Origin: Methylobacterium terrae
GTDB taxonomy: Bacteria; Pseudomonadota; Alphaproteobacteria; Rhizobiales; Beijerinckiaceae
Direction of reading: 5' to 3'
Length of the DNA: 55,000 nucleotides
Assembly (NCBI RefSeq): GCF_003173755.1
Contig: NZ_CP029553.1
Span: 3,247,501 to 3,302,500 of the forward strand
This document shows positions 9,188 to 18,721 of the stretch, piece by piece. The translations under genes were made by a program, and so were the position numbers. The first letter of the stretch is position 1. Each line of letters begins with the position of its first letter. The notes below the pieces were generated by a model, which was not told where the DNA came from, did not search any database, and saw nothing but the letters and a program-made list of their open reading frames with translations.

Positions 9188-12100
9188 CCGGAAGCCCCAT
9201 GTCCCCTGCCATGCCTCCTGCCGGGCCTCTTGCCGGGCCTCCTTCCGGGCCTCTTGCCGGGCCTCCTTCCGGGCCCCTTGCCGGGCCTCCTGCCGGACCC
9301 CTTGCCGGGCCTCCTGCCGGGCCCCTCTCCGCGCCGCTCTCGGTCCTCCTGCTCGACACCGAGCCGAGGACCAGCAACGCCTACATCACCCTCGCGGTCG
9401 CCGACGCCCTGCAGCGCCACCCGTCGGTCGCGCGGGTGGTCCGGGCGAGCCACGCCGACGCCGTGGCGCTGGCGCAAGACGCGCTGGCGCGAGCCGAACG
9501 CTTCGACCTCTTCCTCGCCTTCGGGGGGGCGAGCCGCCACCACGCCCTCCTGCGCCGCCTCTGCGCGCTGTCGGGCACCAGCGCGCTCTGGACCACCGAG
9601 GACCCGTACCTGAGCGGCGCGAACGCACGGCTGTCGGGCTGCTTCGATCTCGTCTTCACCAACGACCGCGGCTCGCTCTCCCGCTACGGCGGCCGCGCCC
9701 GGCACCTGCCGCTCGCGGCCACGCCCCTGTTCCAGGACCTCCCCGTCCGACGGGACGATGCGGAGTACCGCTACGACCTCATGTTCGTCGGGACGGCCTG
9801 GCCGAACCGGGTCGCGACGCTCAACCGGATCCTGTCGTCGTTCCCCCGCGAGTTGAAGGTGAAGGTCGCGCTGCCGGCGAACGCCTACCTGCCGCAAGCC
9901 GTGCTGGTGCGCGACGACCTCGTCGTCGATTGGCGCTGCGGCAACGCGGATTTCGCGCGCCTGGCCAATGCGAGCCGGGTGGTGCTGACCCTGCCCCGGA
10001 TCTTCACCGCCGGCGCCGACGAGACGCCCGCCGGCACGACGCCGCCGCCGCGGCTATTCGAGGCGGCGCTCGCCGGCGGCGCCCAGCTCGTCGTCGGCGC
10101 CGATCCCGAGACCTTCGACTACTACGAGGCGGACCGCGAGGTCCGCGCCTGCCCCGAGGACGGCGTCGTCGCGGCGATCACCGCGCTGCTGTCCGATCCC
10201 GAGGGCCGCATCGCCATGGCGGAGCGGGCGCGCGCGCGCACCCGGGCCCGGCACCTCTACGACCACCGGGTCGACGTGATCCTACGGGCGGTGCGGGAGC
10301 ACCGGGCCGGCCGGGAGGCCGCACCGTCCGATCGTCCTTCGATGAGCCTCGCGCCGACCGCAGCCAAGCCCCGCATCCTGTACGTCGCCCACAACCGCGT
10401 TGGACGGCGGCAGGGCGGCGGCGTGGAGTTCTACCAGGAGCAGCTCGCAGAAGCGCTCGACGGGTTCGAGGCCCTGTTCCTCTACCCCTCGTTCGAGGAG
10501 GAGGCCTGGGTGCTGCGCCTCGACGAGGGCGAAGCCTCGGAGGCGCTGCCGATCCCGCCGGCGGAGCGGTTGCTCGCCAGTGCCGAGATCGAGGCGCTGT
10601 TCGAGCGCGTCCTGGTCGAGCGGCGCATCGACCTCGTCCACGTCCACCACCTGCTCGGCCTGCCCCTGAGCCTGCCGGCGATCGCCCGCGCCCACGGCGT
10701 GCCGGTGGTGGTGCAGCTGCACGACTTCTTCCTGGTCTGCCACCGCTACACGCTGAGGAACCAGCACGGCGCGTTCTGCGACGTCGTGCATCGCGGCGAG
10801 CGGGAGTGCGACGGCTGCCTTGCCACCGCCGAGGGGCTGCCGGCCGGCGCCAAGGCGCGGCGAGACGGGTTCGTGGCGCGGATGATCGGCTCCGTCGACG
10901 CCTTCGTGAGCAGCACGCCGGCCACCGCCGACTACGTCCGGGCCTTCTATCCCGAGGCCGCCGCCCGGGTGGCGGTGATCGAGATGGTGGATGCGGAGCC
11001 CGCGTCCTCCGGGCTGCCGGCCCCCGTCGCCGAGGGCCGCGCTCCTCCGCAACCGAGGGGCCCCTTGCGGGTCGCGGTGCTCGGCAACGTCGTCGACCAC
11101 AAGGGCGCCCAGACCCTGCTCGAGCTCGTGCGCATCACCGCGGGCGAGCCCATCGTGTTCGAGGTGCTCGGCTACGTCGAGACCTATCTCGTCGCCGCCT
11201 TCGAGGCGCTGGCGGGGGAGCGGCTGTCCCTGCGCGGCGGCTACGCCCGCGAGGAGGTGCCGGCCCTGCTCGCCGGCTGCGACGTGTCGCTCCACCTGTC
11301 GATCTGGCCCGAGACCTACATGATCTCGCTCACCGAGGCGTGGCGGGCCGGCCTGATCCCGATCGTCACCGATCTCGGCGCGCCGGGGCAGCGGGTCACG
11401 GACGGGGTCGACGGCCTCAAGGTCCCGCCCGGCGATTCGGGCGCCGTGCGCCATGCCCTGCGGCGCCTGGGCCACGATCACGGCCTCGTCGCCTCGTTGC
11501 GCGCCGCGATTCGACGGAAGACCTTCCCGACGGTGGGCCGGCACGTCGCCCGGATGGCGGCGCTCTACCGCGAGCTGATCGCGACCCGTCCCGTCCCCCA
11601 CGCCGGTCCGGACGAGCCGTTGGCGCCCCTCACCCTCTCGGCGCTCGATCTGGGGTTTCGCCTCAACCACCCCGACTGGACCGACCCGGCGGTCGTGTGG
11701 GACGGCGAGAGCGAGGCGAGCGTCGTCGTCGAGGCCCTGCCCCCGGCGGTCGCCGGCCTGCCCGAGCGGGTGCTGGCGCCGAGCGATCCCGACCTGTCGT
11801 GGGAGATTGCCGACCTCGTCATCGACGGGCAGCGCCTGCCCGGCCGCATCGGCGCCTGCGCGGTCGCCGACAGCCTGTCCCTGCGCGGCTGGATCTGGCG
11901 GCCGAACGCCGGGCGCCCGGCCCAGACCTGGCTGCGCCTGCGCGGGGCCGACGCGACGGCCTACCTCGCCGCCCTCCCCGAGCGCCGCCCCGAGCTCGCC
12001 GGTCGGTTCGGTACCGGCCGGGCCGAGCAGGCCGGCTTCGCGGCGCAGGTGCGCACCACGGGTCTGCCGGGCGGGGCCTACACGGTCGACCTGCTCCAGG

Positions 12101-12993
12101 TCTTCGGCGACCACGTCTTCGGCGACCACGTCGCCGTCGCTCCCGAGGTCGCTCGCTTCACCGCGCCGGGCTTCGCCGCGCCCGGCCCCGTGACGCCGTG
12201 GCGGAGCGGCCTGCCGGTGCCGGAGGCCGACCTTCGCCGGAGCGCAGAACCCGCGACCCTCGCGGGCCACGGGCTGCAGGTCGTCGAGGGCGTGCCGGTG
12301 GCGCGCCAGGGCGGCATCACCCGCATCGAGGCCGCGCTCCCCGCCGGGGCGCGGCCGGGGCAGCCCTTCCTCGTCCTCCGGAGCGACCACGGCACGGCCT
12401 TCGCCCGGGCGGCGCGGCGCGAGGAGGGCGGAGCGCCGCGGGTCGGCGCCGAGGCGCAGGTCCGCGAGATCGCGCCCGGCCTCTATCGCCTCTCGGTGGT
12501 GGTCCAGGGCGACGACGGGGCGGACCTGCACGAGACCGGGGCCACGCTGTTCGTCGCGCCCTCCGCCCGCGCCTGCCTGGTGACGACCGAGCCGCCGCCG
12601 GCCCTGCGCCGGGCCTGGATCAAGCGGGTGCGCAGCCGCCCGAGCCTCGACGCCGTCACGGTCGGGGAGGCCTCGTCCCTTCTCGGCTCCACCGTCACGG
12701 CCTCGGGCTGGTGCTTCCTGCCCGGGCGCGGCCGGCCGCTCGCCTGGATCGCCCGCTGGGGCACGGGGCGGGCGCGCCGCTTCATGATCGCGGAGAGCTT
12801 CGCCCGCCAGGACGTGGCGGCGCACCTGAAGGACCCGGATGCCCTGACCGCCGGCTTCGAGATCCAGTTCCCCCTCGCCGCCCTGCGCGATGGGAGCTTG
12901 CGGGTGTTCCAGGTCTACGAGCGCGGCCCGCTCGCCCTGTCGGGCTTCGCGGGCCATGTCTCGAGCCAGATCCCGCGGGCGATCCCGGACTGA
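9184..12993 (+). CDS. fused CgeB-like / GT4 glycosyltransferase with long C-terminal extension
   Basis: 1269 residues from the ATG that overlaps the previous stop. Residues 5-50 are a GPLAGPP-type repeat linker. Residues about 55-380 are a second CgeB-like domain (WTTEDPYLSG, PPRLFEAALAGGAQL) paralogous to the preceding gene. From about 390, at an internal Met codon 387, a GT4 glycosyltransferase begins: ILYVAHNRVG, the VQLHDFFLVCHRYTLR segment, a zinc-like CDVV...CDGC pair, and the EAWRAGLIPIVTDLGAPG donor site. The last 450 or so residues are Arg/Ala-rich, beta-looking and not assignable. It may be a bifunctional enzyme adding two sugars in a surface glycan. No membrane segment is seen. Confidence 0.85.
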   Translation: MTGSPMSPAMPPAGPLAGPPSGPLAGPPSGPLAGPPAGPLAGPPAGPLSAPLSVLLLDTEPRTSNAYITLAVADALQRHPSVARVVRASHADAVALAQDALARAERFDLFLAFGGASRHHALLRRLCALSGTSALWTTEDPYLSGANARLSGCFDLVFTNDRGSLSRYGGRARHLPLAATPLFQDLPVRRDDAEYRYDLMFVGTAWPNRVATLNRILSSFPRELKVKVALPANAYLPQAVLVRDDLVVDWRCGNADFARLANASRVVLTLPRIFTAGADETPAGTTPPPRLFEAALAGGAQLVVGADPETFDYYEADREVRACPEDGVVAAITALLSDPEGRIAMAERARARTRARHLYDHRVDVILRAVREHRAGREAAPSDRPSMSLAPTAAKPRILYVAHNRVGRRQGGGVEFYQEQLAEALDGFEALFLYPSFEEEAWVLRLDEGEASEALPIPPAERLLASAEIEALFERVLVERRIDLVHVHHLLGLPLSLPAIARAHGVPVVVQLHDFFLVCHRYTLRNQHGAFCDVVHRGERECDGCLATAEGLPAGAKARRDGFVARMIGSVDAFVSSTPATADYVRAFYPEAAARVAVIEMVDAEPASSGLPAPVAEGRAPPQPRGPLRVAVLGNVVDHKGAQTLLELVRITAGEPIVFEVLGYVETYLVAAFEALAGERLSLRGGYAREEVPALLAGCDVSLHLSIWPETYMISLTEAWRAGLIPIVTDLGAPGQRVTDGVDGLKVPPGDSGAVRHALRRLGHDHGLVASLRAAIRRKTFPTVGRHVARMAALYRELIATRPVPHAGPDEPLAPLTLSALDLGFRLNHPDWTDPAVVWDGESEASVVVEALPPAVAGLPERVLAPSDPDLSWEIADLVIDGQRLPGRIGACAVADSLSLRGWIWRPNAGRPAQTWLRLRGADATAYLAALPERRPELAGRFGTGRAEQAGFAAQVRTTGLPGGAYTVDLLQVFGDHVFGDHVAVAPEVARFTAPGFAAPGPVTPWRSGLPVPEADLRRSAEPATLAGHGLQVVEGVPVARQGGITRIEAALPAGARPGQPFLVLRSDHGTAFARAARREEGGAPRVGAEAQVREIAPGLYRLSVVVQGDDGADLHETGATLFVAPSARACLVTTEPPPALRRAWIKRVRSRPSLDAVTVGEASSLLGSTVTASGWCFLPGRGRPLAWIARWGTGRARRFMIAESFARQDVAAHLKDPDALTAGFEIQFPLAALRDGSLRVFQVYERGPLALSGFAGHVSSQIPRAIPD
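9214..9330 (+). repeat. in-frame 24-bp tandem repeats encoding GPLAGPP(S/A)
   Basis: About four and a half copies of a 24-base unit (pattern GGGCCTCTTGCCGGGCCTCC plus TTCC or TGCC) sit at the start of the fused glycosyltransferase. Each encodes the octapeptide GPLAGPPS or GPLAGPPA. Copies one and two are nearly identical and later copies carry C/T changes. Because the unit is a multiple of three, copy-number changes would keep the frame and only change the linker length. Confidence 0.85.
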
Positions 12994-13022
12994 GGGGCGG
13001 GGGCTCGGGCCCCCGCCCCTCA
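12991..13022. terminator. bidirectional terminator hairpin
   Basis: A perfect 14-base inverted repeat, TGAGGGGCGGGGGC / GCCCCCGCCCCTCA, with loop TCGG. The stop codon of the glycosyltransferase forms its first three bases, and the convergent TonB receptor gene ends two bases beyond it. There is no T-run, so termination may be by stem strength alone. Confidence 0.75.
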
Positions 13023-13024
13023 CC

Positions 13025-15292
13025 TCACCACTTGTAGCTCAGGCTCGCGGTGATGCGGCGCTGCTCGCCGTAGAAGCAGGCGGTGACCGACTGGCACGAG
13101 GAGACGAAGCGCTTGTCGGTGAGGTTCGCCGCGTTGATGGCGAAGCGCCAGTTGTCGCGGCTGTAGTGGATCACCGCGTCGATCAGCGCCCGCTCGGGCA
13201 CCGTCAGGGTGTTGTTCACGTCGGCGAACGAGCGGCCGACGTAGCGCACGCCCGCACCGAAGCCGAAGCCGGCCCAGTCCCCGGTCGGAATCGTGTAGTC
13301 GGCGAAGAGCGAGGCCAGGGTCTCGGGCACGTTGGTCGGGGTCCGCCCGATCACGCCGACGTCGCCCTTGGTGACCTCGAGATTGTAGCTCGTGAACGAC
13401 GCGACGACGTTGAAGTCCTTGGTGATGTTGGCCACCAGCTGCGCCTCGAAGCCGCGCGAGCGGGTCTCGCCGAGCTGGAGCTGGTTGAGGGCGTTGGTCG
13501 GGTCGGCGGTCAGGGTGTTGGCGAGCGCAAGGTCGAAGGCGGCGAGCGTCAGGAAGGCGTTGGCGCCCGGAATCTCGTACTTGACGCCGACCTCGTACTG
13601 GTCGCCGGTGGTCGGCTTGAACGGCTGGCTGAAGAAGTTGGTGCCGACCTGCGGGTTGAAGAAGCTGGCGTAGCTGATGTACGGCGCCAGGCCGAAGTCG
13701 AAGTTGTAGATCAGACCGTAGCGCTGCGTGAAGGCGTTGGCCGATTGCCGCGTCTGCGTGCTGGCGAGCCGGTTGTTGACCTCGTTCGAGGTGAAGTCGC
13801 CGCGACCCGACACGACCAGGGTCAGTTCGGGCGTGAGCTTGATCTGGTCCTGGTAGTACAGGCCGAGCTGCTGGAACACGTCGTAATTGACGAGGTAGGG
13901 CGCGACCGGAACGCTCGGGCTACCGTAATTCGGCGTGATGATGTTGAAGTTCGCGACCGGCGTGCCGGAAAAGCCCCCGGTGGCGTTGTTGTCGTTGAGC
14001 TGGAAGTTCTTGTAGTCGAGGCCCATCAGGACGGTGTGCTTGAACAGGCCGTCGTCGAACCGGGCCACCGCCTGGTTGTCGACGTTGAACAGGCGCGCCC
14101 GCGACGAGGCGCGGAAGCGGTAGCGGGCGATCTGGGTCTGGTTCGCGTCGGCGTAGCCGGTCCCGTTCAGGCCGAACAGGCCGCCGAGGAACGCGTCGTC
14201 GAGAGAATCGCTGAAGGCGTAGCGCAGGTTCTGCCGGAAGGTCCAGGTGTCGTCGAAGACGTGCTCGAACTCGTAGCCGACGCTGGCCTGGCTGCGCCGG
14301 TAGGTGTTGTTGAACGGATCCGAGACGTTGTAGTTCTGCGGGATGCGCAAGCCCAGCACCGTCGGCCGCACCGTGCCGTAATACGGCAGGAACGCGTTGA
14401 GGCGGCCGGTATCGTCGTACTGGAAGCTCGACAGCAGGGTGAAGGTGGTGGCGCCGTCCGGCTTGTAGGTGAAGGTCGGGGCGATGTAGCCGCGATTCTC
14501 GTCGAGCCCGTCGACCTGGGTGCCGCCCTGCCGGCCGATGCCGGTCAGGCGGTAGAACCAGTGGCCCTCCTTGTCGGCCGGACCGCCGAAATCGAAGGCG
14601 AGGTACTTCTGGCCGAACGACCCGCCGCCGACCTCGACGTAGTTCAGGGGCTCGACGGGCGGCTTCTTGCTGATCATGTTGATCAGGCCGCCGGGACCGC
14701 CCTGGCCGAACAGCACCGAGGCCGGCCCGCGCAGCACGTCGATGCGCTCGAGGCCGAACGGGTCGACCTTGTAGGTGGCGAAGCCGTAGTTGAAGAGCTG
14801 CAGCCCGTCCCGGTACAGGCCGGTGTCGTTGGCGGTGAAGCCGCGGATGAGGAAGAAGTCGACCCGCGGATCCGGCCCGAAGACGTTGCCGTAGACGCCG
14901 GCCGAGTAGGCGACCGCGTCGGCGACCTGCTGCGGCTTGAGCGCGTCGAGCTGCTCGCGCCCGATCACCGTGACGGATTGCGGCGTCTCGATCAGCGGGG
15001 TGTCGGTCTTGGTCGAGACCAGGGTGCGCTTGGCGACGTAGCCCTCGATCGGTCCGCGCGGATCCTCCTTCGGCCGGGCCGCGACCACCGTGCCGCCGGG
15101 CCGGGCACCGTTGCCCGCGACGTCGACCGTCTCGAGCTGGATCGTGCCGCCGGCGGCCGCACCCTGGCGGGGCGGCGTCGCCTCCTGGGCTATCGCGGCC
15201 TGGGCGGCGGCGAGCCCGATCAGGGAGACGCCGGCGAGCGCGGCGGCGCGGCAGCGGCGGGAAAAGGCGGAGGCGCTGGGATGGGAACGCAT
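13025..15292 (-). CDS. TonB-dependent siderophore receptor (FhuA/FpvA type)
   Basis: About 755 residues from ATG at 15292, chosen because it opens directly into a signal peptide (AAALAGVSLIGLAAAQAAIA, cleavage before QEATPP). The plug domain carries TPQSVTVIGREQLDALKP, VDFFLIRGF and LERIDVLRGPASVLFGQGGP; the 22-strand barrel ends in LSYKW with an aromatic final residue. It would import ferric siderophores across the outer membrane using TonB energy. The conserved RGPASVLFGQG and the 'siderophore receptor' length support a hydroxamate-type ligand. No siderophore biosynthesis or inner-membrane transporter gene is adjacent. A palindrome upstream suggests iron control. Confidence 0.92.
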   Translation of the reverse strand: MRSHPSASAFSRRCRAAALAGVSLIGLAAAQAAIAQEATPPRQGAAAGGTIQLETVDVAGNGARPGGTVVAARPKEDPRGPIEGYVAKRTLVSTKTDTPLIETPQSVTVIGREQLDALKPQQVADAVAYSAGVYGNVFGPDPRVDFFLIRGFTANDTGLYRDGLQLFNYGFATYKVDPFGLERIDVLRGPASVLFGQGGPGGLINMISKKPPVEPLNYVEVGGGSFGQKYLAFDFGGPADKEGHWFYRLTGIGRQGGTQVDGLDENRGYIAPTFTYKPDGATTFTLLSSFQYDDTGRLNAFLPYYGTVRPTVLGLRIPQNYNVSDPFNNTYRRSQASVGYEFEHVFDDTWTFRQNLRYAFSDSLDDAFLGGLFGLNGTGYADANQTQIARYRFRASSRARLFNVDNQAVARFDDGLFKHTVLMGLDYKNFQLNDNNATGGFSGTPVANFNIITPNYGSPSVPVAPYLVNYDVFQQLGLYYQDQIKLTPELTLVVSGRGDFTSNEVNNRLASTQTRQSANAFTQRYGLIYNFDFGLAPYISYASFFNPQVGTNFFSQPFKPTTGDQYEVGVKYEIPGANAFLTLAAFDLALANTLTADPTNALNQLQLGETRSRGFEAQLVANITKDFNVVASFTSYNLEVTKGDVGVIGRTPTNVPETLASLFADYTIPTGDWAGFGFGAGVRYVGRSFADVNNTLTVPERALIDAVIHYSRDNWRFAINAANLTDKRFVSSCQSVTACFYGEQRRITASLSYKW

Positions 15293-15357
15293 GTCGTGAC
15301 CTTGAGGCAACGGCCCGCCCGCCCCGGGTGGAGATCCGCCCGGGATGACGCTGCTCT

Positions 15358-15372
15358 TTAGAATGATACTAA
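15358..15372 (-). promoter_or_regulatory. candidate iron-responsive operator upstream of the TonB receptor
   Basis: TTAGTATCATTCTAA (reverse-strand reading) is a near-perfect inverted repeat, TTAGTAT / ATTCTAA, 66 bases before the receptor start. Its TATCAT core could be the -10 hexamer, so binding would block the promoter. The shape resembles Irr/Fur-family boxes of alphaproteobacteria (TTAGAA...TTCTAA). Which regulator binds is inference. Confidence 0.5.
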
Positions 15373-15582
15373 GTTGTTGGTGCTGTTCGAGTTTTTCTAG
15401 CACGCCCGATCAGCGTGCGAAGGCGGAATCCCAAATTGTGCGGGGGATGTTAGCGCACGTGGCAAATCCGCAACGACGGTGCGGCCGGCGGCGCTCGCCG
15501 CGCCGTCGAGGACATCGTTCCTGTCGTGAACGGCCGAGGCGCTCTCCTGCCTCCCGCCGCCCACTCCGGCGCGCCCACGGCT

Positions 15583-16536
15583 CTACCGCCCCGCGAAGGT
15601 GTCCCGGATCGCCTTCGCGTTGCGCCGGACCATCGGGCCGAGCCAGGCGCCCGAGGCGAGGTAGGCGCCGGGCCGGACCGGCGCGAGGGCGGCGGCGAGG
15701 GTCTGCGCGAGGCCGGGCTCCGGGCGGCACGGCGCGTCCGAGGCCGCGGCGTGGCGGTACACCGCCGTCGTGTCCTCGCGCCGGTAGTCCGGATGCGGCG
15801 CCAGCCCGGCCCGGCCGGCGGCGGCGTCGAGGGTCTGGCGCACGAAGCCGTGGACATGGGCGAAGTGGAAGCGCTCGTGCGGCGGCTTGCCCGTCGCCGC
15901 CATGTTGGGCACCGCGGCGTAGAGCACGCCGCCGGGCGCGAGCCGGCCGGCGAGCCGCGCCAGGGTGTCGACCGGATCGCGCAGGTGCTCGAGCACGTGA
16001 TGCGCGGTGACGACGTCGAAGGCCGCGTCGGGCGGGAGGGCGTCGAGCCGGTCGAGCACCCGCGCACCGTGCTCGGCCCGGGCGTAGGCCGCGTAGGTGC
16101 GGCCGGGCTCGATCCCGGTGGCGTCGCATCCCCGCGCCCGCGCGGCGGCCAGGAACTCGCCGGAGCCGGAGCCGACATCGAGCACCCGCGCGCCCGGCCG
16201 CAGGGCGGGGCCGAGCAGGGCCGCCCGGAACCCCGCCTCGCGCCGGGAGCGGTTGAGGTGGTGGCGCGGCGGGCGACGGCCGAGGGCGAACTGGTAGGCG
16301 GCGCGGTAGGCCGAGGCGTAGTAGGCGTCGAGCTCGGCCGCGCTCGGCATCGGGTCGGTGCGGATCAGCCCGCACCCCGTGCAGGCGACGGAGCGCAGCC
16401 GCTTCAGGCGCCGGTCGGTCTCGGCCACGGTCAGGGTCTCGGATTCGCCGCAGAGATTGCACGCCATCCCCTCGCCCCGGTACGGGTAGCGGGTGAACGG
16501 GACGGCGTGCCGGACGAGGTGGAGCGGCGAGGACAT
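15583..16536 (-). CDS. class I SAM-dependent methyltransferase with N-terminal zinc-ribbon
   Basis: 317 residues from ATG at 16536. Two CxxC pairs near the N-terminus (CNLCGESE and CTGCGLIR) form a probable zinc ribbon, followed by a Methyltransf_23-type Rossmann fold with motif I VLDVGSGSGEFL, the acidic GIEPGRTYA and the post-motif HHVLEHLRDPVDTL. This architecture is common in methyltransferases acting on sugars or lipid-linked glycans near glycosyltransferases. In-frame upstream starts exist, but the region before 16536 is Arg/Pro-rich and unlike protein. It is divergent from the LysR gene. The substrate is unknown. Confidence 0.85.
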   Translation of the reverse strand: MSSPLHLVRHAVPFTRYPYRGEGMACNLCGESETLTVAETDRRLKRLRSVACTGCGLIRTDPMPSAAELDAYYASAYRAAYQFALGRRPPRHHLNRSRREAGFRAALLGPALRPGARVLDVGSGSGEFLAAARARGCDATGIEPGRTYAAYARAEHGARVLDRLDALPPDAAFDVVTAHHVLEHLRDPVDTLARLAGRLAPGGVLYAAVPNMAATGKPPHERFHFAHVHGFVRQTLDAAAGRAGLAPHPDYRREDTTAVYRHAAASDAPCRPEPGLAQTLAAALAPVRPGAYLASGAWLGPMVRRNAKAIRDTFAGR

Positions 16537-16677
16537 CGGCGGCCTTTGTCTGCGGGGCCGGCCGGCGGATTGCCGGGACCCCGGAGGTGGAACGCGCGAG
16601 CGCCCGGCCTTCATCCCCCAGGGTCAGCCAATCCCCCGAGGTCGGCCGTCCGGGGGCAGCGGTGCGGAGAGGTCCCG

Positions 16678-17583
16678 ATGTTCGAACTGAGCCAGCTGCG
16701 CTGCTTCGTGGCGGTGGCCGAGGAGCTGCATTTCGGTCGCGCCGCCGAGCGCCTGCACCTGACCCAGCCGCCGGTGAGCCGGCAGATCCAGGTGCTGGAG
16801 CGCGTCCTCGACGTGGCGCTCCTCAACCGCACCAGCCGCGCCGTGCGCCTGACCCCGGCCGGGCGCCGGTTCCTCGTCGAGGCGCGGCGGATCCTGCGCC
16901 TGTCGGACGAGGCGGCGGCGACCGCGCGCCGGGTGGCGGCGGGCCAGGCCGGCAGCGCGACCCTCGGCTTCACGGCGGCCGCCGCCTACCGCACCCTGCC
17001 CGACCTGGTACGGGCGGCGCGCCGGCGCCTGCCGGAGGCCGACATCCTGCTGAAGGAGATGGTGAGCGCCGCCCAGGCCGAGGCGCTCGGCGCGCAAGGG
17101 ATCGATCTCGGCCTGATGCGCCCGCCCCTGCCGCCCGCCGCCGACGGCACGTTGCGCATCGCCCGCGAGACCCTGGTGGCGGCGCTCCCCGACGACCATC
17201 CGCTGGCGTCCGGCGAGGCCGTGACCGCGCGCGACATCGCCGCCGAACCGCTGATCGCCTACGCTCCCGACGAGGCGCGCTACTTCCACGACCTCGTCGG
17301 CGACTACTTCGCGGACGAAGACCTCATGCCCCGGGCGGTGCAGCACCTGGCGCAGATCCACACCATCCTGTCGCTGGTGCGCTCCGGCCTCGGCCTCGCC
17401 CTGGTGCCGGAATCCGCCGCCTCCTTGCGGGTCGCCGGCGTGAGCCTGCGGCCGCTCGTCCCGGCGCCGCGACGGCCGGTGGAGCTGTTCCTGGTCTGGC
17501 GCCGGAGCAACGACAACCCGCTGATCCCGATCCTGGCCGAGCTCGCCGGCACGCTCGACGCATCGATGCCCGAATTGGATTGA
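16678..17583 (+). CDS. LysR-family transcriptional regulator of the aldarate operon
   Basis: 301 residues with the N-terminal LysR winged helix (RCFVAVAEELHFGRAAERLH, then QPPVSRQIQVLE) and the periplasmic-binding-like effector domain ending in LVWRRSNDNPLI. The ATG follows GGAGAGGT. It lies 95 bases upstream of kdgD in the same direction, so it most likely regulates the kdgD-garD-lactonase genes in response to an aldarate or a pathway intermediate. The regulatory target is inferred from position only. Confidence 0.92.
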   Translation: MFELSQLRCFVAVAEELHFGRAAERLHLTQPPVSRQIQVLERVLDVALLNRTSRAVRLTPAGRRFLVEARRILRLSDEAAATARRVAAGQAGSATLGFTAAAAYRTLPDLVRAARRRLPEADILLKEMVSAAQAEALGAQGIDLGLMRPPLPPAADGTLRIARETLVAALPDDHPLASGEAVTARDIAAEPLIAYAPDEARYFHDLVGDYFADEDLMPRAVQHLAQIHTILSLVRSGLGLALVPESAASLRVAGVSLRPLVPAPRRPVELFLVWRRSNDNPLIPILAELAGTLDASMPELD

Positions 17584-17678
17584 ACCATGCCGACATGGTG
17601 CTGGAACGGCATCGTGAGCGGGCGTAGACCTGCGGGCAGCGGGGCGAAGCCCCGAAACTCACGAGGAAACCCGCCCCG

Positions 17679-18620
17679 ATGGCCACCGCGCTCTCGCCCG
17701 TCGACGTCGCCCAGCGCCTCGGCGCCGGCCTGCTCTCCTTCCCGGTGACCCCCTTCACCGCCGATTTCGCCTTCGACGAGGCGCAGTACCGCAGCAACAT
17801 GGACTGGCTGTGCGGCTACGACGTCGCCGGCCTGTTCGCGGCGGGCGGCACCGGCGAGTTCTTCTCCCTCACCCCGGCCGAGGTCGCCCGCGTCGTCGGC
17901 GTCGCGGTGGCCGAGACCAAGGGCCGGGTGCCGGTGCTCGCCGGCGCCGGCTACGGCACCGCCATCGCCTGCGAGATGGCGAGGAGCGCCGAGAAGGCCG
18001 GGGCCGACGGCCTCCTGCTGCTGCCGCCCTACCTCGTCGGTTCCGAGCAGGACGGCCTCTCGGCCCATATCGAGGCGGTGTGCCGCTCGACCGGCCTCGG
18101 CGTCATCGTCTACAACCGCGACAACGCGGTGATCGGCCCCGACGCCCTGGCGCGGCTCTGCGAGCGCCTGCCGAACCTCGTCGGCTACAAGGACGGCATC
18201 GGCGACATCGAGCTGATGACCCGGGTCTACTCGCGGCTCGGCGACCGGCTGACCTATATCGGCGGCCTGCCCACCGCCGAGACCTTCGCCCTGCCCTATC
18301 TCGAGATGGGCGTGACCACCTACTCCTCGGCGGTGTTCAACTTCGTGCCGGGCTTCGCCCTCGACTTCTACGCCGCCGTGCGCCGGCGCGACCGCGAGGC
18401 GGTGGCGCAGGGCCTGCGCGACTTCATCCTGCCCCTGATCGAGATCCGCAACCGCCGCAAGGGCTACGCGGTCTCGATCATCAAGGCCGGCATGCGGGCG
18501 GTCGGGCGCGATTCCGGCCCGGTGCGCTCTCCCCTCACCGACCTCACCGCCGCCGAGCAGGCGGAGCTCGCCGCCCTCGTCGCCCGGATCGCCCCGGCGC
18601 AGGCGCTGGCCGCCGAGTAG
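17679..18620 (+). CDS. kdgD: 5-dehydro-4-deoxyglucarate dehydratase
   Basis: A 313-residue DapA/NAL-family (beta/alpha)8 enzyme. The dihydrodipicolinate-synthase-like signature [10 protein letters not shown] is at 56-65, catalytic Y145 is in VIVYNRDN, and the Schiff-base lysine K171 is in [10 protein letters not shown]. The FFSLT and NRDN variants are those of KdgD, which converts 5-dehydro-4-deoxy-D-glucarate to 2-oxoglutarate semialdehyde, CO2 and water. Its product would be oxidised to 2-oxoglutarate by a semialdehyde dehydrogenase not in this operon. It is followed by garD, the enzyme that supplies its substrate, which supports the call. Confidence 0.93.
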   Translation: MATALSPVDVAQRLGAGLLSFPVTPFTADFAFDEAQYRSNMDWLCGYDVAGLFAAGGTGEFFSLTPAEVARVVGVAVAETKGRVPVLAGAGYGTAIACEMARSAEKAGADGLLLLPPYLVGSEQDGLSAHIEAVCRSTGLGVIVYNRDNAVIGPDALARLCERLPNLVGYKDGIGDIELMTRVYSRLGDRLTYIGGLPTAETFALPYLEMGVTTYSSAVFNFVPGFALDFYAAVRRRDREAVAQGLRDFILPLIEIRNRRKGYAVSIIKAGMRAVGRDSGPVRSPLTDLTAAEQAELAALVARIAPAQALAAE

Positions 18621-18721
18621 GCTTGAAGGAGAGTTCAGGCGGTGCCGTCCCTCGCGGACGGTACCGTCGTTTCCGTCGAAGAACCGGCGCCCAGGACGCC
18701 GGCGACACCGGGAGGGAGCCG

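Noticed and set aside
9930..13037. A 1035-codon plus-strand frame inside the fused glycosyltransferase
   Set aside because: It is the +1 shadow of the true frame, with extreme Arg/Pro content and no motifs.
12890..15361. An 823-codon plus-strand frame opposite the TonB receptor
   Set aside because: The reverse strand encodes a clear receptor with signal peptide, plug and barrel; this is its antisense shadow.
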